A program made the position numbers and the translations under genes. From positions 20,310,001 to 20,374,000 of the forward strand of contig NC_057847.1 in assembly GCF_910594005.1 (NCBI RefSeq): 64,000 bases of DNA, given 5' to 3'. Positions 11,568-23,123 of the stretch are shown here, in pieces. The notes under the pieces were generated by a model. The model was not told the origin of the DNA, did not search any database, and was given only the letters and a program-made list of their open reading frames with translations. How positions within the stretch are numbered: position 1 is the first letter of the stretch; every line of letters begins with the position of its first letter. The DNA is from Cervus elaphus (Eukaryota; Chordata; Mammalia; Artiodactyla; Cervidae).

Positions 11568-12260
11568 CAATGATACATATAGAGGTGTATCACACAGATC
11601 CCCCTTCTCAGAATACTTGTTGACCAGCTGTGACGAGTGCAGGCAGTAGGCATTCTCCACTCCCAACCCCATCAGGGACTGCTTCATCTGCAAAGGACCA
11701 TCTGTCCAGGGTAACAGGCTTCCTTGAAACAGCAGGTACTTCATGACGGCCCAGTGATGAACCCACTAAGGAGCAGTTCTTGCTCCAGACTCCCTGCAGA
11801 CTGGCCAAGGTATTGCCAGGCATATATCACAAGCCAAATTCTCACTCTGTCCAATTCTTCTCCCTCCTCTTTCTCCTTCATCAGCATTGATCTCTAATAA
11901 TTATCATGTGTCTCCACACATGATTTCAATATCTACTTCTGGAGAATCCAATAATAACAATCTCCAACATTCTCAGCTAATAGAAATGTCAAGATTAAGA
12001 AAATTGAAGAGGTAGAAAGTGAAGTAGAATGTATATGAGTGTTACTCAGAGAGCAATATATTATACATGAGAGACTTATCTACTATTGGAACCATGCTAG
12101 TAACACTTAAGAGTCCTCATTGTACTATGTGTTCTTAACATCAGCTAATAATATAAGAAAGCTACTTTGCTTTCTTAAGACTTTGAGCCAAAACTTTCTT
12201 CTAACTCGCACTCTGGAAAATCTTCCTTTAGGTTGATAATTCTTTTACAAAAAAAAAACA
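11568..12260. other. No feature recognised
   Basis: Unassigned sequence, moderately GC-rich at 11600-11820 and AT-rich after. Not recognised as gene or repeat. Confidence 0.4.
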
Positions 12261-12261
12261 A

Positions 12262-12557
12262 AAAACAATAGGACTTCTCTGGTGGTCCTCTGGTTAAGAA
12301 TGTGCCTGCCAGTGCAGGTGACACCAGCTGGATCCCTGGTCTAGGAAGATTCCACACACAGCAAAGCAACCAAGCCTGCATGTCACAACTACTAAAGGCT
12401 GAGTGCCCTGCAGTGCGTGCTTTGCAACAAGAGAAGCCTCCACAAGGAGAAGCCTATGAATCGCAATCAGAGAGCAACCCTCCACTGCAACTACAGCAAG
12501 TTTAAACAGTGACAAAGACCAGTGCAGTCAGAAATCAAATAAATAAATAAACCTCTT
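12262..12557 (+). mobile_element. CHR-type tRNA-derived SINE
   Basis: Begins GGACTTCTCTGGTGGTCCTC and carries a tRNA-like head with a decayed B-box (CTGGATCCCTGG). A body of repeated CAACTA and CAACAAGAGAAGCC motifs follows, ending in an AAATAAATAAATAAA tail. This family is known from whales, hippos and ruminants. It needs LINE enzymes to move. Reverse-strand open frames here are shadows. Confidence 0.82.
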
Positions 12558-12559
12558 TT

Positions 12560-15385
12560 TTTTAAAGTTCTAAAAAAAATTAAAAGCCATCAGTTCTGGA
12601 GATGATCAAAACATGGTTTAGGTTCTGAATCAGGACATAGGAGAACTAAGCTTACCGTCTCATAGAATCTATACGAACACCCTCCTGATAGCCTTATATT
12701 AACATTCATTTGTCAAAAATTTACTCTCAACTATATGCCTTTCACTTTTAAAACAACTTTAAAATAGAGTGGGCCTTTTTTACTTCTAAGATACAATGAA
12801 CTTGGTAATATTTCTGCCACTGGTTTGTACCACCTTCTGTCAACTTCTGTTAGTAATCATTCATTTACTCCCCTCATTGTGATATTTCCCTATATTATTC
12901 AAGGTAAAACTTTCTCTGAGCCAATGTATCTAATATCTGGGAGATACCTTATTTAGATCCAAAACCACGCACAGGCACTGCCTCCTCTTTGCCTGAGGGT
13001 GAATATAGTTAACATTTTCCAAAACCCCTCTAGTCACCATGTGACCCTTCTGAGTGGCTGATTTCTGTGCCAAGCTCATTCGGCTTGGACCCTTATGAGA
13101 GGCTCTAAATTCCGAAGGCTGCCTGTTGGAAAATGCATGAGGTTCTCAATGATGCAGTTCCTTTTCTGGCTGCCCCATTGCTGGGTTCATTCAGACAACA
13201 AGCTGCTTAGGGATGGATAATTTTTCCTCTTGGCTGCCAAAACCTACAGGGCAGGAGGTTGGTATTTCACTGCTATTGTAGAATTTTCAGAAGTTTGGAA
13301 AACAGAGAATTTTATTTTTTGTTTTGTTTTGATATAGGACATTTTGACAATGGCTTTGGCAGTGATACAAAAATCTCCATGCTTGTTAACCAGAATAACA
13401 TTTGCAGCCATCTGGCTTGCATGTAGCACCCTCTGAGTAGGATAGATATAAAAGCAACAAGCAATTAAGAGGTTTAAAATGGTTTTCCCATTAGTTTCTG
13501 AACTATCCCATGAAGAAGATATAACAGGTAATGGAAAGATTGCTAATTCTCTGTCAGCACATTTCCCATCATGATAAAAATTGTCTGACGCCTCCATTAT
13601 TTCTTAATTTCTCAATCTCCTTTTACCACCATGGTTTTTCCAGATTTCTGGACTTGGATTTTCCTTTTGTCCTAAATATAACATCCCCAATCATGACAAA
13701 CCACAAAATCCATTACAATCTACTACATGCCCAGTTATGTATATTATTCTCTTTTGAAAATGACTAAGGCTTGATTCCAAAGAACAGAGCAAAACTCTTA
13801 AAACAGCATAATATGAATCAATGGCTTTTAATTTTAAGTTTCTGGGCTTAATTTTTATATGATAAACTTTAGGTCTTTTATTAGGATAGTTTTAAACAAC
13901 AAAACACAGAAGAAAGTTTTGATCCTTGAAACTGAAAAGACATAGCTCCTTTAGACGAGGGATTACACCTTTGATCTCTTTAAAATTATTCAAAGATATC
14001 TATTATAATATCTACATATACCTAGATATATAAATAGTACCATTGACTTGGACTTTTGTCAATTTCCAGTTCAATAATAAGAGATCAAAGTTTTCCAAAG
14101 CGCTGGAAGCAAAGTCTGAGCAGTTGTGCTGAAAGTAAAGAGTAAAGTGAGGTAGGATTTGAGAAAAGATGCTTATATTCCCCCTTCCAGCTTACTCCTT
14201 AAAGTCCTCTCCTGCCTGCCTAGGAAACACGATCTGCTAGTAACCTGCAGAAGAGACTTTGTGCTGCCACATATTTTGCACATTTTACATAAAGTAACAT
14301 ATTTTTATCCAAGGCTTTCAGAGAGTTCTCACTTAGTTGTCAGGTTCAGAAAACCCAGAGTTGGAAGAGATCAGACAGGAATTTTCCCAAACAAATTAGC
14401 ATGTTGGAGGATGATGTAAATGGCAGCATGAATTGCCCCTATGCTTGAGCACGTTTTGCAGCACAGCTAAGATATTAACAAGTAATGGTTTCATGCACTT
14501 GGCCTAGTGATTTACGAAGTTGCTTCCTGATTTAATAGAGTGCTAGAAAGGATTGTTGTTATACCAACTAAAAGAATCATAAAATGGTAATGAATGTTAT
14601 GAAACTTCATGAATATTTCATCTGAAGACAGGCTGTCAGATTTATCTTGAGGTTAAAGAGCACATAGGCCATAAATCAGGTTTGAGATGGAGCTGGTTGA
14701 AGTTCGTAGTTGGTCAGAACTGTTTACATGTTAGGCAAGGCTATCTGTGGGTGTTTATTATTTTACTGACATGTTAAAATCCAGTTAACCTAAGATAAAG
14801 AAAAAACTTCAGGTTTAAAATATAGCACTTTAAAAAGAATTAGCAAAGTTTCTAGGAAGCATTAGGATATTTTTTTGGAAGAAAATTGACTTTATTGTAA
14901 TTTTCCCATTGAATTTATTAAGTATTCAAAACTGTCATCAATATCCAATAAAAAGGTATCATAAAGCTACTAAATTGACACAATAATATGGAGTACTGAG
15001 CACAAGCGTGTTCTTTAGCTATGAACTACACATATAGTCATCATTTATATTAAGCCTTTAATATATCATCAGTTTCAAGGAAATTTTTCATTTGAAATAT
15101 TTATAGTTAGTTTAGAATTCAGTACTTATTTCCTAGCTAAGTGTGTTTCATTTCTTCCAGTAGAACAACAACAACAAAAAGAAATGCTTCTCTAGGCTAC
15201 ATTAATGACATAGAAGTGAAATTTAGTTCAGTGATTATGAAGTTCCCCTCTAGCTCTGTAACTAGCTGAGAACAAGCCCCTTACATCCTTTAAATTAAGC
15301 TTTTTCCTTTTCGTGTTTTTAAAGGCACAGGAAATGTGATTTAAATAGAGATGACCCTTCTGATAATCTTTTATTTATCTGGCAG
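12560..15385. other. No gene recognised
   Basis: About 2.8 kb of AT-rich, apparently single-copy sequence. Open frames at 13244-13597 (minus) and 14159-14419 (plus) show no recognisable domain and are treated as chance. Confidence 0.4.
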
Positions 15386-15389
15386 TGGA

Positions 15390-15610
15390 AATAGAATCAT
15401 TCATTAATATATTTGATCTGTCACTCAGCATAATTTTGAATGCTTACTATGTGACATGTACTTTGCTAGGTGACAGGGCTGAAACTGTGAATGATTAAAA
15501 CATGGTCCCTGCCTGTAGAACATTTTGCTTCAAAAAATAGGTAAATAAGAAATTATAAGAAGTGTTATGGCTGACATAATAAGAGCTCTTATGAGAACAC
15601 ATGAGAGGGG
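15390..15610 (-). mobile_element. L2 LINE fragment
   Basis: Reads as the reverse complement of an L2 3' end: a TGCTTACTATGTGACATGTACTTTGC-like block, then GGTCCCTGCCTGTAGAAC. Diverged. Confidence 0.55.
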
Positions 15611-16214
15611 TATAGCCCTACAGTTTAGGGATCAAAACTGGCACTTAGCAGAAAAGAATGTCTAAGGTCAGACCTCCAGGGAAGTAGGGAGGAGTAGACT
15701 AGGAGGAAAGAAAAATCATGACCTATTAGAGAAACTGAAGAAAGCTTGTAACAGTTGAAGTATATTAAATGTGTGTTTTTCGGGGACAGGATGGAAAGGA
15801 AGGTGGGGAAGGAAGCAAAGGAGGACATAGACCAGGCCTACAAACACTGTAAGAGAGTTGTGGGCGGAGGGCTGGGGAATCAAATTATTTTTATTTTAAA
15901 AAGATGTTGAATATCACCAATGCTCTTGAATGGTGGACGAGAGGATAAATAAATAAATACACTCTCTAAGAATAGAGTAAGATTAGGGCAAATACTCTGA
16001 AGAATTTCCTGATAGGAATGGAGTAGTTTTGAAAGGTATATGAAAAGATCTCTTTATGAATGTCTTAAAAATTAAAATTATCCTTCATTTTAAAGAAGAG
16101 GAGATAGCTTACATTCTAAAGAAATATGACCATGCATGTCTGCATCCTCATCCTACTCAATACCTAGAATATGTTGTATTAAAATAATAATTAATATTGA
16201 TTAAGGAAATAAAA

Positions 16215-16410
16215 TCTATCATCCTTACATGTTTTATCTATTAGCTTATTTAATCCTCATTTTAAAAATCTGTGTAGTAAATACTATAATTATCTCAATT
16301 TCAAAGTCAATGCAATTAGGCACAGTCAGCAAATGTGTCTTTGTCATACAATCAGTGAGTTGCAGAGCTGGGATTTGAACCTAGGCAGTCGGGCTCTTGA
16401 CCATAATTGC
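16215..16410 (-). mobile_element. MIR SINE
   Basis: Reverse-complement MIR: a TTATTTAATCCTCATTTTA block, a TGCAGAGCTGGGATTTGAAC block and CTAGGCAGTCGGGCTCTTGACC at the tRNA-derived head side. Ancient mammal-wide SINE. Confidence 0.75.
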
Positions 16411-16654
16411 AGGTCGCAGTGTTCCCAATCGTGACATATTACATAGTAACAATTATCATCTAAAAGAAACAACTGTCCTCATTTACCCTTGAACATTCTT
16501 TTAGGTCTATTTATGAGGGAGTTCACATTTTGAAAAAGAAGAAAATTCTAATTTGATTTTGTGCAAAGCAAACATACATTTGCAGATTTGACACTTATAG
16601 CAATGTATTTGCCCACTGATTGTTGATGAATGAACTTTGTGTTCTTACTTTGGT

Positions 16655-17134
16655 ACTCAGTTCAGTTCAGTTCAGTTCAGTCACTCAGTCGTGTCCGACT
16701 CTTTGCAACCCCATGAATCACAGCACGCCAGGCCTCCCTGTCCATCACCAACTCCCGGAGTTCACTCAAACCCATGTCCATAGAGTCAGTGATGCCATCC
16801 AGCCATCTCATACTCTGTCATTCCCTTCTCCTCCTGCCCCCAATCCCTCCCAGCATCAGGGTCTTTTCAAATGAGTCAACTCCTCGCCAAAGTACTGGAG
16901 TTTCAGCTTCAGCATCAGTCCTTCCAATGAACACCCAGGACTGATCTCCTTCAGGATGGACTGGTTGAACCTCCTTGCAGTCCAAGGGACTCTCAAGAGT
17001 CTTCTCCAACACCATAGTTCAAAAGCATCAATTCTTCAGTGCTCAGCTTTCTTCACAGTCCAACTCTCACATCCATACATGACCACTGGAAAAACCATAG
17101 CCTTGACTAGACGAACATTTGTTGGCAATGTAGT
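16655..17134 (-). mobile_element. BovB LINE 3' end, 5'-truncated
   Basis: The left edge is four copies of GTTCA from the BovB 3' tail, followed by the reverse complement of about 480 bp of 3' BovB sequence. Similarity stops at TTTGTTGGCAATGTAGTG near 17134. Relatively well preserved, so a younger copy than B. The minus-strand frame 16818-17015 is the C-terminal BovB peptide; the plus-strand frames are shadows. Confidence 0.93.
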
Positions 17135-18335
17135 GAACAGTAAATGCACTGAGCACATGACATCACTTATAAGGGAATAAATAATTTAAAAAACTTTCCT
17201 TCACAGAATATTATCACACTGAACTGTCACTCACATTACCCTAAACTGAGTTGTAATGTTATTACCTAGTAGGTGTCACATCCTTCATTCAAAATGGAAG
17301 CTGTGCTTTTCATTTCTAGAGGAAAACCACTCTACGTGCTTAAGCTGATCTATAGGGCATAAGACCACAGCCTCCCCAATACAAAGAGTCATTTGTTCAA
17401 TTGTCTGACCTGTTCCAGCCTGGTAAATAAGGACAGCATAAGATGACAAAAGGTTTCCAACAGAAACGGATTTATAGTCAGAATCAGTTCCTTATGTTTT
17501 CATTCATTTTGAATGAATACAAAAAATAATCTTGCTGCTAATACAAATGCAGAAAACTGAGCCGTTAAATTGACAGTGTGATCTATCCCACTTCACACTG
17601 CTTTATAAGCAAAATGCATCATTCTCGGGAGCTTTCTCCTGTTTAAATAATTGTAAGAAATATATTTCTTGCCTTTACTTTTATTGATAAAACACAGCAT
17701 GTCATCTTAATTCATCCTTGCACTGCTCTATTTTATCATCTTCTCCAGAGTGATTGGAATTCTGATCACCCTGTGTTCTGCTCTCAGATTGAAAGCCTCT
17801 ATCTATTCATCTGTTATTCTTCACGAAGCAAAGCTCTGGTATAACATCTGTTTTCTCACTGAATCTTCACCAGAGATTCAGATGCCAGCAAGCAATAACC
17901 TCTTGGAAACCCTCGAGGGTCCCTGCTATGTCTGGGCTTGAAGCTAACAAAATTAGTGGACAAAGTGCTGTTATTTGATTTTCTTTCCTGAATTTGATTT
18001 GAGGTCCATGAGCTTAGTGGAGTGCTGATAATGTTTTACCATTCTTTGAAGCTAGTCATCACTTGATGAAAGGTTTAGAAGAGTGGAAGCATTAATTGCA
18101 TATCTCAAATTTTATTCTTTCTCTTTTCCTCCATTGATTTTCAACTAAGCTCACATCTTAGTTTAATCTTAGAACACACTTCTAAAAACAAATGATGATT
18201 TAGAATTTCATGTCTGAAATTGGCATCGGTTTGAATTTTTTTATTTCTTGATGGAATTTGCTGAAATTTTTATCCATATATTTCAAACTACTGAGAAAAA
18301 ATTGTAGGCAAATTTAAATCAGAAGCATATTTTGG
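17135..18335. other. No feature recognised
   Basis: Unassigned sequence. The small frame at 17750-17941 has no recognisable content. Confidence 0.4.
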
Positions 18336-18337
18336 TC

Positions 18338-18558
18338 AACATGTGCATGCATGCTAAGTCGCTTCAGTTGTGTCCGATTCTGTGTGACTCTATGGACTGC
18401 AGCCTGCCAGGCTCCTCTGTCCATGGGATCCTCCAGGCAAGAAGGCTGAAGTGGGTGCCATGCCCTCCTCCAGGGGATCTTCCCTACCCAGGGATGGAAC
18501 CCAGGTCTCTTACGTCTGCGTTGGTGGGCGGGTTCTTTATCACTAGTGCCACCTGGCC
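18338..18558 (-). mobile_element. Bov-tA SINE
   Basis: Complete in reverse: body from GCTAAGTCGCTTCAG through CCATGGGATCCTCCAGG to the head with CACTAGTGCCACCTGG. The head derives from a tRNA, the body from BovB. Confidence 0.93.
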
Positions 18559-18702
18559 GTGACACAAGTCAAAAGAAATATATAGCCTAGAAAATGTGTG
18601 AATATTGATCATTTTTATAATTAGTCATAACTGATGCTAAAAGACAAACTGTATACTTTAAACTGGTTTACCTGTGCATATTAACACATAAAGATTTACA
18701 CA

Positions 18703-18713
18703 TGTAACTACTT
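18703..18713 (+). repeat. Target site duplication, left copy
   Basis: TGTAACTACTT, repeated exactly at 18908-18918 on the other side of the SINE. Confidence 0.9.
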
Positions 18714-18907
18714 GGGGCTTCCCTTGTGGCTCAGCTGGTAAAGAATCCGCCAGCAATGTGGGAGACCTGAGTTCAATCCCTGGGTTGGGAAGATCCCCTG
18801 GAGAGGGGAAAGGCTACCCACTCCAGTATTCTGGCCTGGATAATTCCATGGACTATATAGTCCATGGGGTCGCAAATAGTTGAACACGGCTGAGTGACTT
18901 TCACTAC
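18714..18907 (+). mobile_element. Bov-tA SINE with perfect target duplication
   Basis: Starts GGGGCTTCCCTTGTGGCTCA (tRNA-like head with B-box-like GAGTTCAATCCC) and ends GAGTGACTTTCACTAC. It contains an intact 22-bp palindrome at 18846-18867. Flanked by an 11-bp perfect duplication, so both ends are certain. Confidence 0.96.
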
Positions 18908-18918
18908 TGTAACTACTT
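18908..18918 (+). repeat. Target site duplication, right copy
   Basis: TGTAACTACTT, matching 18703-18713. Confidence 0.9.
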
Positions 18919-18961
18919 AGATACAATACTCATATATATACACACTATGGTAATAGAATTT

Positions 18962-19180
18962 TTTCAGGTTTCCTTTTATTCAGTTTTACTGAGGTATGAT
19001 TGGCAAATAAAATTATAAGGTATTTAAAATGTACATTATGGTGATTTACATATACGTTAAGAAAAGATCCCTTCCACCTAGTAAATTAGCATATCCGTCA
19101 CCTCACATGTTAATCTTCATGTGTGTGTGAGAGAATAAGTTCTACTCTCTTAGCAAATTTCAACTATAAAAAATAGAGTT
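18962..19180 (-). mobile_element. Old L1 3' end (L1M-like)
   Basis: Resembles the reverse complement of old L1 3' ends: a TTTTACTGAGGTATGATTGGC-like start, then CATATCCGTCACCTCACAT and TCTACTCTCTTAGCAA. Subfamily not assigned. Confidence 0.5.
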
Positions 19181-19224
19181 TTAAAGTCAATGAGCAATGA
19201 GTCATCTATTGTTTCATTATCCAT

Positions 19225-19665
19225 TACAGCAAAATAATCCATTCAAAACTTAGCAGTTTAAAACAACAGTTTTATTATTTTTAAAGTCTCTCAACTGACC
19301 AGATTCAGCTGGGACATTCTTCCACTTCAAGTAGTATTGGCTGGGCTCACTCATTCAGCTGAGGACTGAGCTTGACTGAAAGATCCAAGAAAGCTTTTAC
19401 TCATAAGTCTGGCACTTTGATGCTCTCTACGTGGCTGTTCCACATGTCTAGCCTGGACTTCCTCACAATACGGTGGTCTCAGGATAGTCAGACTTTTGCA
19501 TAGCAGCTGGCTTCAAGAGGTATAAAGTGGAAGCTTCCAGTCTCCTTAAGTACTAGTCTTATAGTTGGCATAGCATCACTTGAGCTCCATTCTATTGGGC
19601 AAAGGAAGTCACAAGTCCAGCTCAAATTCAAGGGGAATAGACTCTACCTCTTGACTGGTAGAACA
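19225..19665. mobile_element. Ancient interspersed repeat, family not assigned
   Basis: The stretch AAAACTTAGCAGTTTAAAAC and the following TCAGCTGGGACATTCTTC, TGGACTTCCTCACAATA and AAAGGAAGTCACAAGTCC segments match a pattern I associate with a common old mammalian repeat. I cannot name the family. Confidence 0.4.
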
Positions 19666-19782
19666 ACATGAATATAGAAGAAAAGCAAGGAGACTATCTA
19701 GCGCACCTACTGAAATTCAGATTTCAAGAGTCTATTTTAAAAATCAGACCAGACGTACTCTCAGACTTCTTTATTATCACGG

Positions 19783-19990
19783 TGGCAGTGGTGTTAGTTG
19801 CTCAGTTGTGTCCAACTCTTTGCGACTCCATAGGCTGTAACCTGCCAGGCTCCTCTGTCCTTGAAATTCCTCAGGCAAGAATACTCGAGTGGGTAGACAT
19901 TCCCTTCTCCAGGAAATATTCCCAACTCAGGATTTGAATCCAGGTCTCCCTCACTGCAGGCAGATTCTTACCACCTGAGTCACTACTAGA
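19783..19990 (-). mobile_element. Bov-tA SINE
   Basis: Reverse orientation: TTGCTCAGTTGTGTCCAACT body, TCCAGGTCTCCCTCACTGCA and a head ending CCACCTGAGTCACTAC. Moderately diverged. No clear target duplication. Confidence 0.9.
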
Positions 19991-20945
19991 CAATAATTGG
20001 TTTTTCCAAAACATTGATCTGTCTAAAGCCCATGTAACACTATATGTTAAAAATTCATATATTAATCTGCCTGTGATCTCTAATGGACACTTACTAATTT
20101 TAACACTGAAATTAAGCCTCTTATTTTAAACTTATTGTCTTCCCCTCACTTTGCTTCCAATTTTCACTAGCCTTTTCTTCTTCAGTTAACATTTTCCCCT
20201 GGAATACAATTTGAAACCAAGCAGAAAATGAAAATTGAAGGCAAATTTATAATTTGCTTACACGTATGATCTACTCAGTCTAATCAAAACCATCAACCAT
20301 CCAGAAGGTCAAGGCTCTCAGCTGTGCATAGCCTGAGAAGTTGCCAGGCAGTGTTTCTCCCTCTCCTTCTCACTCAAAGTAGCTCCAGTTTTCAATTATC
20401 CACATCAGTCATGTTCCCAATTGAAAAGAGTAACTAGAGGTAACTTTACATTCAATAAGCATTTAATAAGTGTCAATCACAAAATATTTTTTACAAATAA
20501 ATCAGAGAGTCAACCTAGTTCTTTTGTGTAAAAACACTGATCAAGGTCCTAAAAATATGCTCCCATTGGGAATATAGAAGTATATGATCTCCTCTTCAAG
20601 GTTTCAGAAAGCCAGGAAAGCATAAAATACTGCCTGAGGTCTCTGGTTTTGTTTTCTTGAATCTTTAGTAATGTGAGCCAATATGACCTCTCATCAAAGT
20701 TTCCATTTATAATGCTTTCAGTATCCTCAAGTGAGATTAAACCAAATAAAACTGCTGGATGGACATAAGGATATTTAACAACAACAGGTTTCTATATTAA
20801 AGACAGAATGATTTCAGGCACAGTTTTCTCATCTGCAGATCAGAGATTTGAAAGACAAAAATTTCACACAGAAAAGTCCTCTGTAGGTTACTACAAAGTG
20901 AGGCGGTCAGCTTCCACAAGATATGAATGATACCTGGAGGGTTTG
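19991..20945. other. No feature recognised
   Basis: Unassigned AT-rich sequence without a supported gene or repeat. Confidence 0.4.
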
Positions 20946-20949
20946 GTTT

Positions 20950-21018
20950 ACTGATTAATTCAATACATATTTACTGAGCACTTCTGTGCCAGCTTTGGCT
21001 GGGTATACAATGTAAAAT
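20950..21018 (-). mobile_element. L2 LINE fragment, first part
   Basis: Reverse-complement L2 3' end (TTTACTGAGCACTTCTGTGCC). Interrupted by a Bov-tA SINE and resumes at 21232. Confidence 0.6.
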
Positions 21019-21219
21019 GACTTCCCTGGTGACTCAGATGGAAAAGCGTCTGCCTATAATGTGGAAGACCTAGGTTCAATCCCTGGGTCGGGAAGATCTC
21101 CTGGAGAAGGAAATGGTAACCCACTCCAGTATTCTTGCCTGGAAAATCCCATGGACAGAGAAGCCTGGTAGGCTACAGTCCATAGGGTTGCAAAGAGTCA
21201 GACATGACTGAGTGACTTC
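21019..21219 (+). mobile_element. Bov-tA SINE inserted into an L2
   Basis: Complete element, from CTTCCCTGGTGACTCAG to GACTGAGTGACTTC. Flanked by ACAATGTAAAAT (21007-21018) and ACAATGCAAAAT (21220-21231), a 12-bp duplication with one mismatch. Confidence 0.94.
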
Positions 21220-21231
21220 ACAATGCAAAAT

Positions 21232-21510
21232 AAAAAAGATGCAATCTCTGCTTTCACAGAGCCTCCTGGATAATGGTAAATACAGACATGCAAGTAGTTA
21301 CAGTTTAGTGTGATGTGTTTTAGAAGTAATATGAAGTCCCATGGGAGCATACAATAAGGTTCTCTACTCCAGGGCTGGGGGATCAAAAAAGATGAGCATA
21401 AGTGTGTTAAGTAAAAGTTTGAAGGCAGGGAGAACAGTGTTTCAGGCAGAGGGAATAGAATGTGCATAGGCCCAGAGTTAAGAAAGGATGTTGTCTTCTG
21501 GAAACATATA
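21232..21510 (-). mobile_element. L2 LINE fragment, second part
   Basis: Continues the L2 interrupted at 21018: a TCTCTGCTTTCACAGAGCC block, then CAGGCAGAGGGAATAGAATG and TGTGCATAGGCCCAGAG. Confidence 0.65.
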
Positions 21511-21565
21511 AGATTACATCCAGCAGAAGCACTATTGTGATAGGAAATTGTTGAATGAGAGTGCA

Positions 21566-21789
21566 GTGTGTGCGTGCTAAGTCTCTTCACTCGTGTCCAA
21601 CTCTTTGCCACCCCATGGACTGTAGCCCTTCAGGCTCCTCTGTCCTTGAGATTCTCCAGGCAAGAGTACTGGAGTGGGTTGCTATACCCTCCTCCAAGGG
21701 ATCTTCCCAACCCAGGGATCAAACCCATGGTTCTTATGTCTCCTGCACTGGCCAGTGGGTTCTTTACCACTAGCACCACCTGAGAAGAC
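21566..21789 (-). mobile_element. Bov-tA SINE
   Basis: Complete in reverse. Candidate target duplication ATGAGAGTGCA (21555-21565) and ATGAGAGCACA (21790-21800), two mismatches. Confidence 0.92.
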
Positions 21790-22089
21790 ATGAGAGCACA
21801 ATTTCAGCAGCTCTGCTGTTGAATCTTGATGAGTGGGAAAGGGGGATTTTAGTTATGCAGGTCCATTAACATCCCTATTCTAAAGATTTCCATTTATAGA
21901 ATACACTGTGTATGTTTTTAGCTTTGCACAGCTTATGTATCTGTATTTGAGCATAACATACACACAAGAAACAGGAAGAAGATATATCAACAATTTATCC
22001 ATGTGGGTGGTGGGATTACAGATGATTTTTTTTCTAAATTTGCTACTTTTAATTTTTTTTGTATTTCCAAAACTTTACACAATGAAAGA

Positions 22090-22260
22090 AAAGTGAAAGT
22101 GAAAGTCACTCAGTTGTGTCCGACTCTTTGCAACCCCAGAATTATCCAGGTCAGAACACTGGAGTGGGTAGCCTTTCCCTTCTCCAGGGGACCTTCCCAA
22201 CCCAGGGATCAAACCCAGGTGTCCTTCACTGCAGGTGGATTCTTTACCAGCTGAGTCACA
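22090..22260 (-). mobile_element. Bov-tA SINE with internal deletion
   Basis: Reverse orientation. After CTCTTTGCAACCCC (ending near 22137) the sequence jumps to AGAATTATCCAGG. It lacks the roughly 19-20 bases that form a palindrome in sister copies such as 18846-18867. Confidence 0.9.
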
Positions 22261-22800
22261 ATACCATACACAAATAGTATATGTAACAGAAAAACATCAT
22301 TGTTTAAATGTAACATAACATGTGACTATAACTACAAATTATGTTTCTGATCTTTTATAAATCTTCTATTTCTAAGGGACATTTCCTATGAAAGTATTCT
22401 TTATATTTTTTAATAAGAAATATTTTGTATTTGGAGACAGTTGAATTGAGTAACTGACTTTAGAACTGGATTCTTTAAAAGAACAAAAGCGATATTAAGA
22501 AACACAGAAAAGCATACATTTTAACCATGTTCCTACTCACAGAACATAATCCTTAAATTCAGTAAATATGTTTTATATGTATTTTATATATTTTTCACAC
22601 ATAATTTCATATATATGTGATTTGAATCCAACACAGCACAAACTATTTTGTACACTCTGTGAATATCCTGAACACTGCCAGAATTCATCTCTTACACAAA
22701 GTACCTCTAAACTTCAGTAAGACATAAATAGAAGTTAACATTTTTCTAACAGTTTTCTGTTCATTAGTCACCCCAATTTTTGCCCCATTATTTATTTGTA
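22261..22800. other. No feature recognised
   Basis: AT-rich unassigned sequence. Confidence 0.4.
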
Positions 22801-22804
22801 AATT

Positions 22805-23123
22805 CTACTTATCAAACTCAAATCCACAAGACCATCGCATGGTTCTGAATTTAAACTCAGAGTAGACAAGAGACTCATCTTTAACCTTGTGTGTATGCCT
22901 GAGACCACAGAAGATGCACACACAATAAATGCACCTGATGACAACCGCAATAAAGATGGCAAGAGTGATGCACGTCCTCGAAAAGCAATAAAAATAAAAA
23001 GTGTTTTGTCCTCCTACTTCCATTTCTCAGAGCTGCGTTTATGTCATTTTCCATAATTCCAGGCATGACTGTCAACACAGAAAGGGAACGATCTAGTCTT
23101 AGCTCATACACATAGACCTTCAA
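22805..23123 (-). other. Two overlapping frames suggesting a one-pass membrane peptide (unsupported)
   Basis: Two minus-strand frames overlap. One runs 23123 to 22881 (80 residues) and contains ALRNGSRRTK with an NGS glycosylation-type sequon. The other runs 23023 to 22805 (72 residues). It contains a hydrophobic stretch TCITLAIFIAVVIRCIYCV and a basic, aromatic tail ending at a TAG/TGA-type stop. Loss of one T in the T-rich run near 23000 would join them into a short extracellular part, one membrane span and a short tail. The layout recalls small single-pass membrane proteins, but I recognise no family, no splice sites and no promoter. Chance or a dead relic is more likely than a gene. Confidence 0.2.

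Noticed and set aside
8321..11606. AGATCCCCTT and AGATCCCCCTT as target duplication of BovB copy B
   Set aside because: The right copy lies about 28 bases past the element end, and they differ by an indel; too weak.
16818..17180. Possible separate genes at 16.8-17.2 kb
   Set aside because: The minus frame is the BovB C-terminus and the plus frames are its shadow.
18714..18790. tRNA gene candidate
   Set aside because: The tRNA-like B-box belongs to the head of a Bov-tA SINE; there is no complete cloverleaf or anticodon stem.
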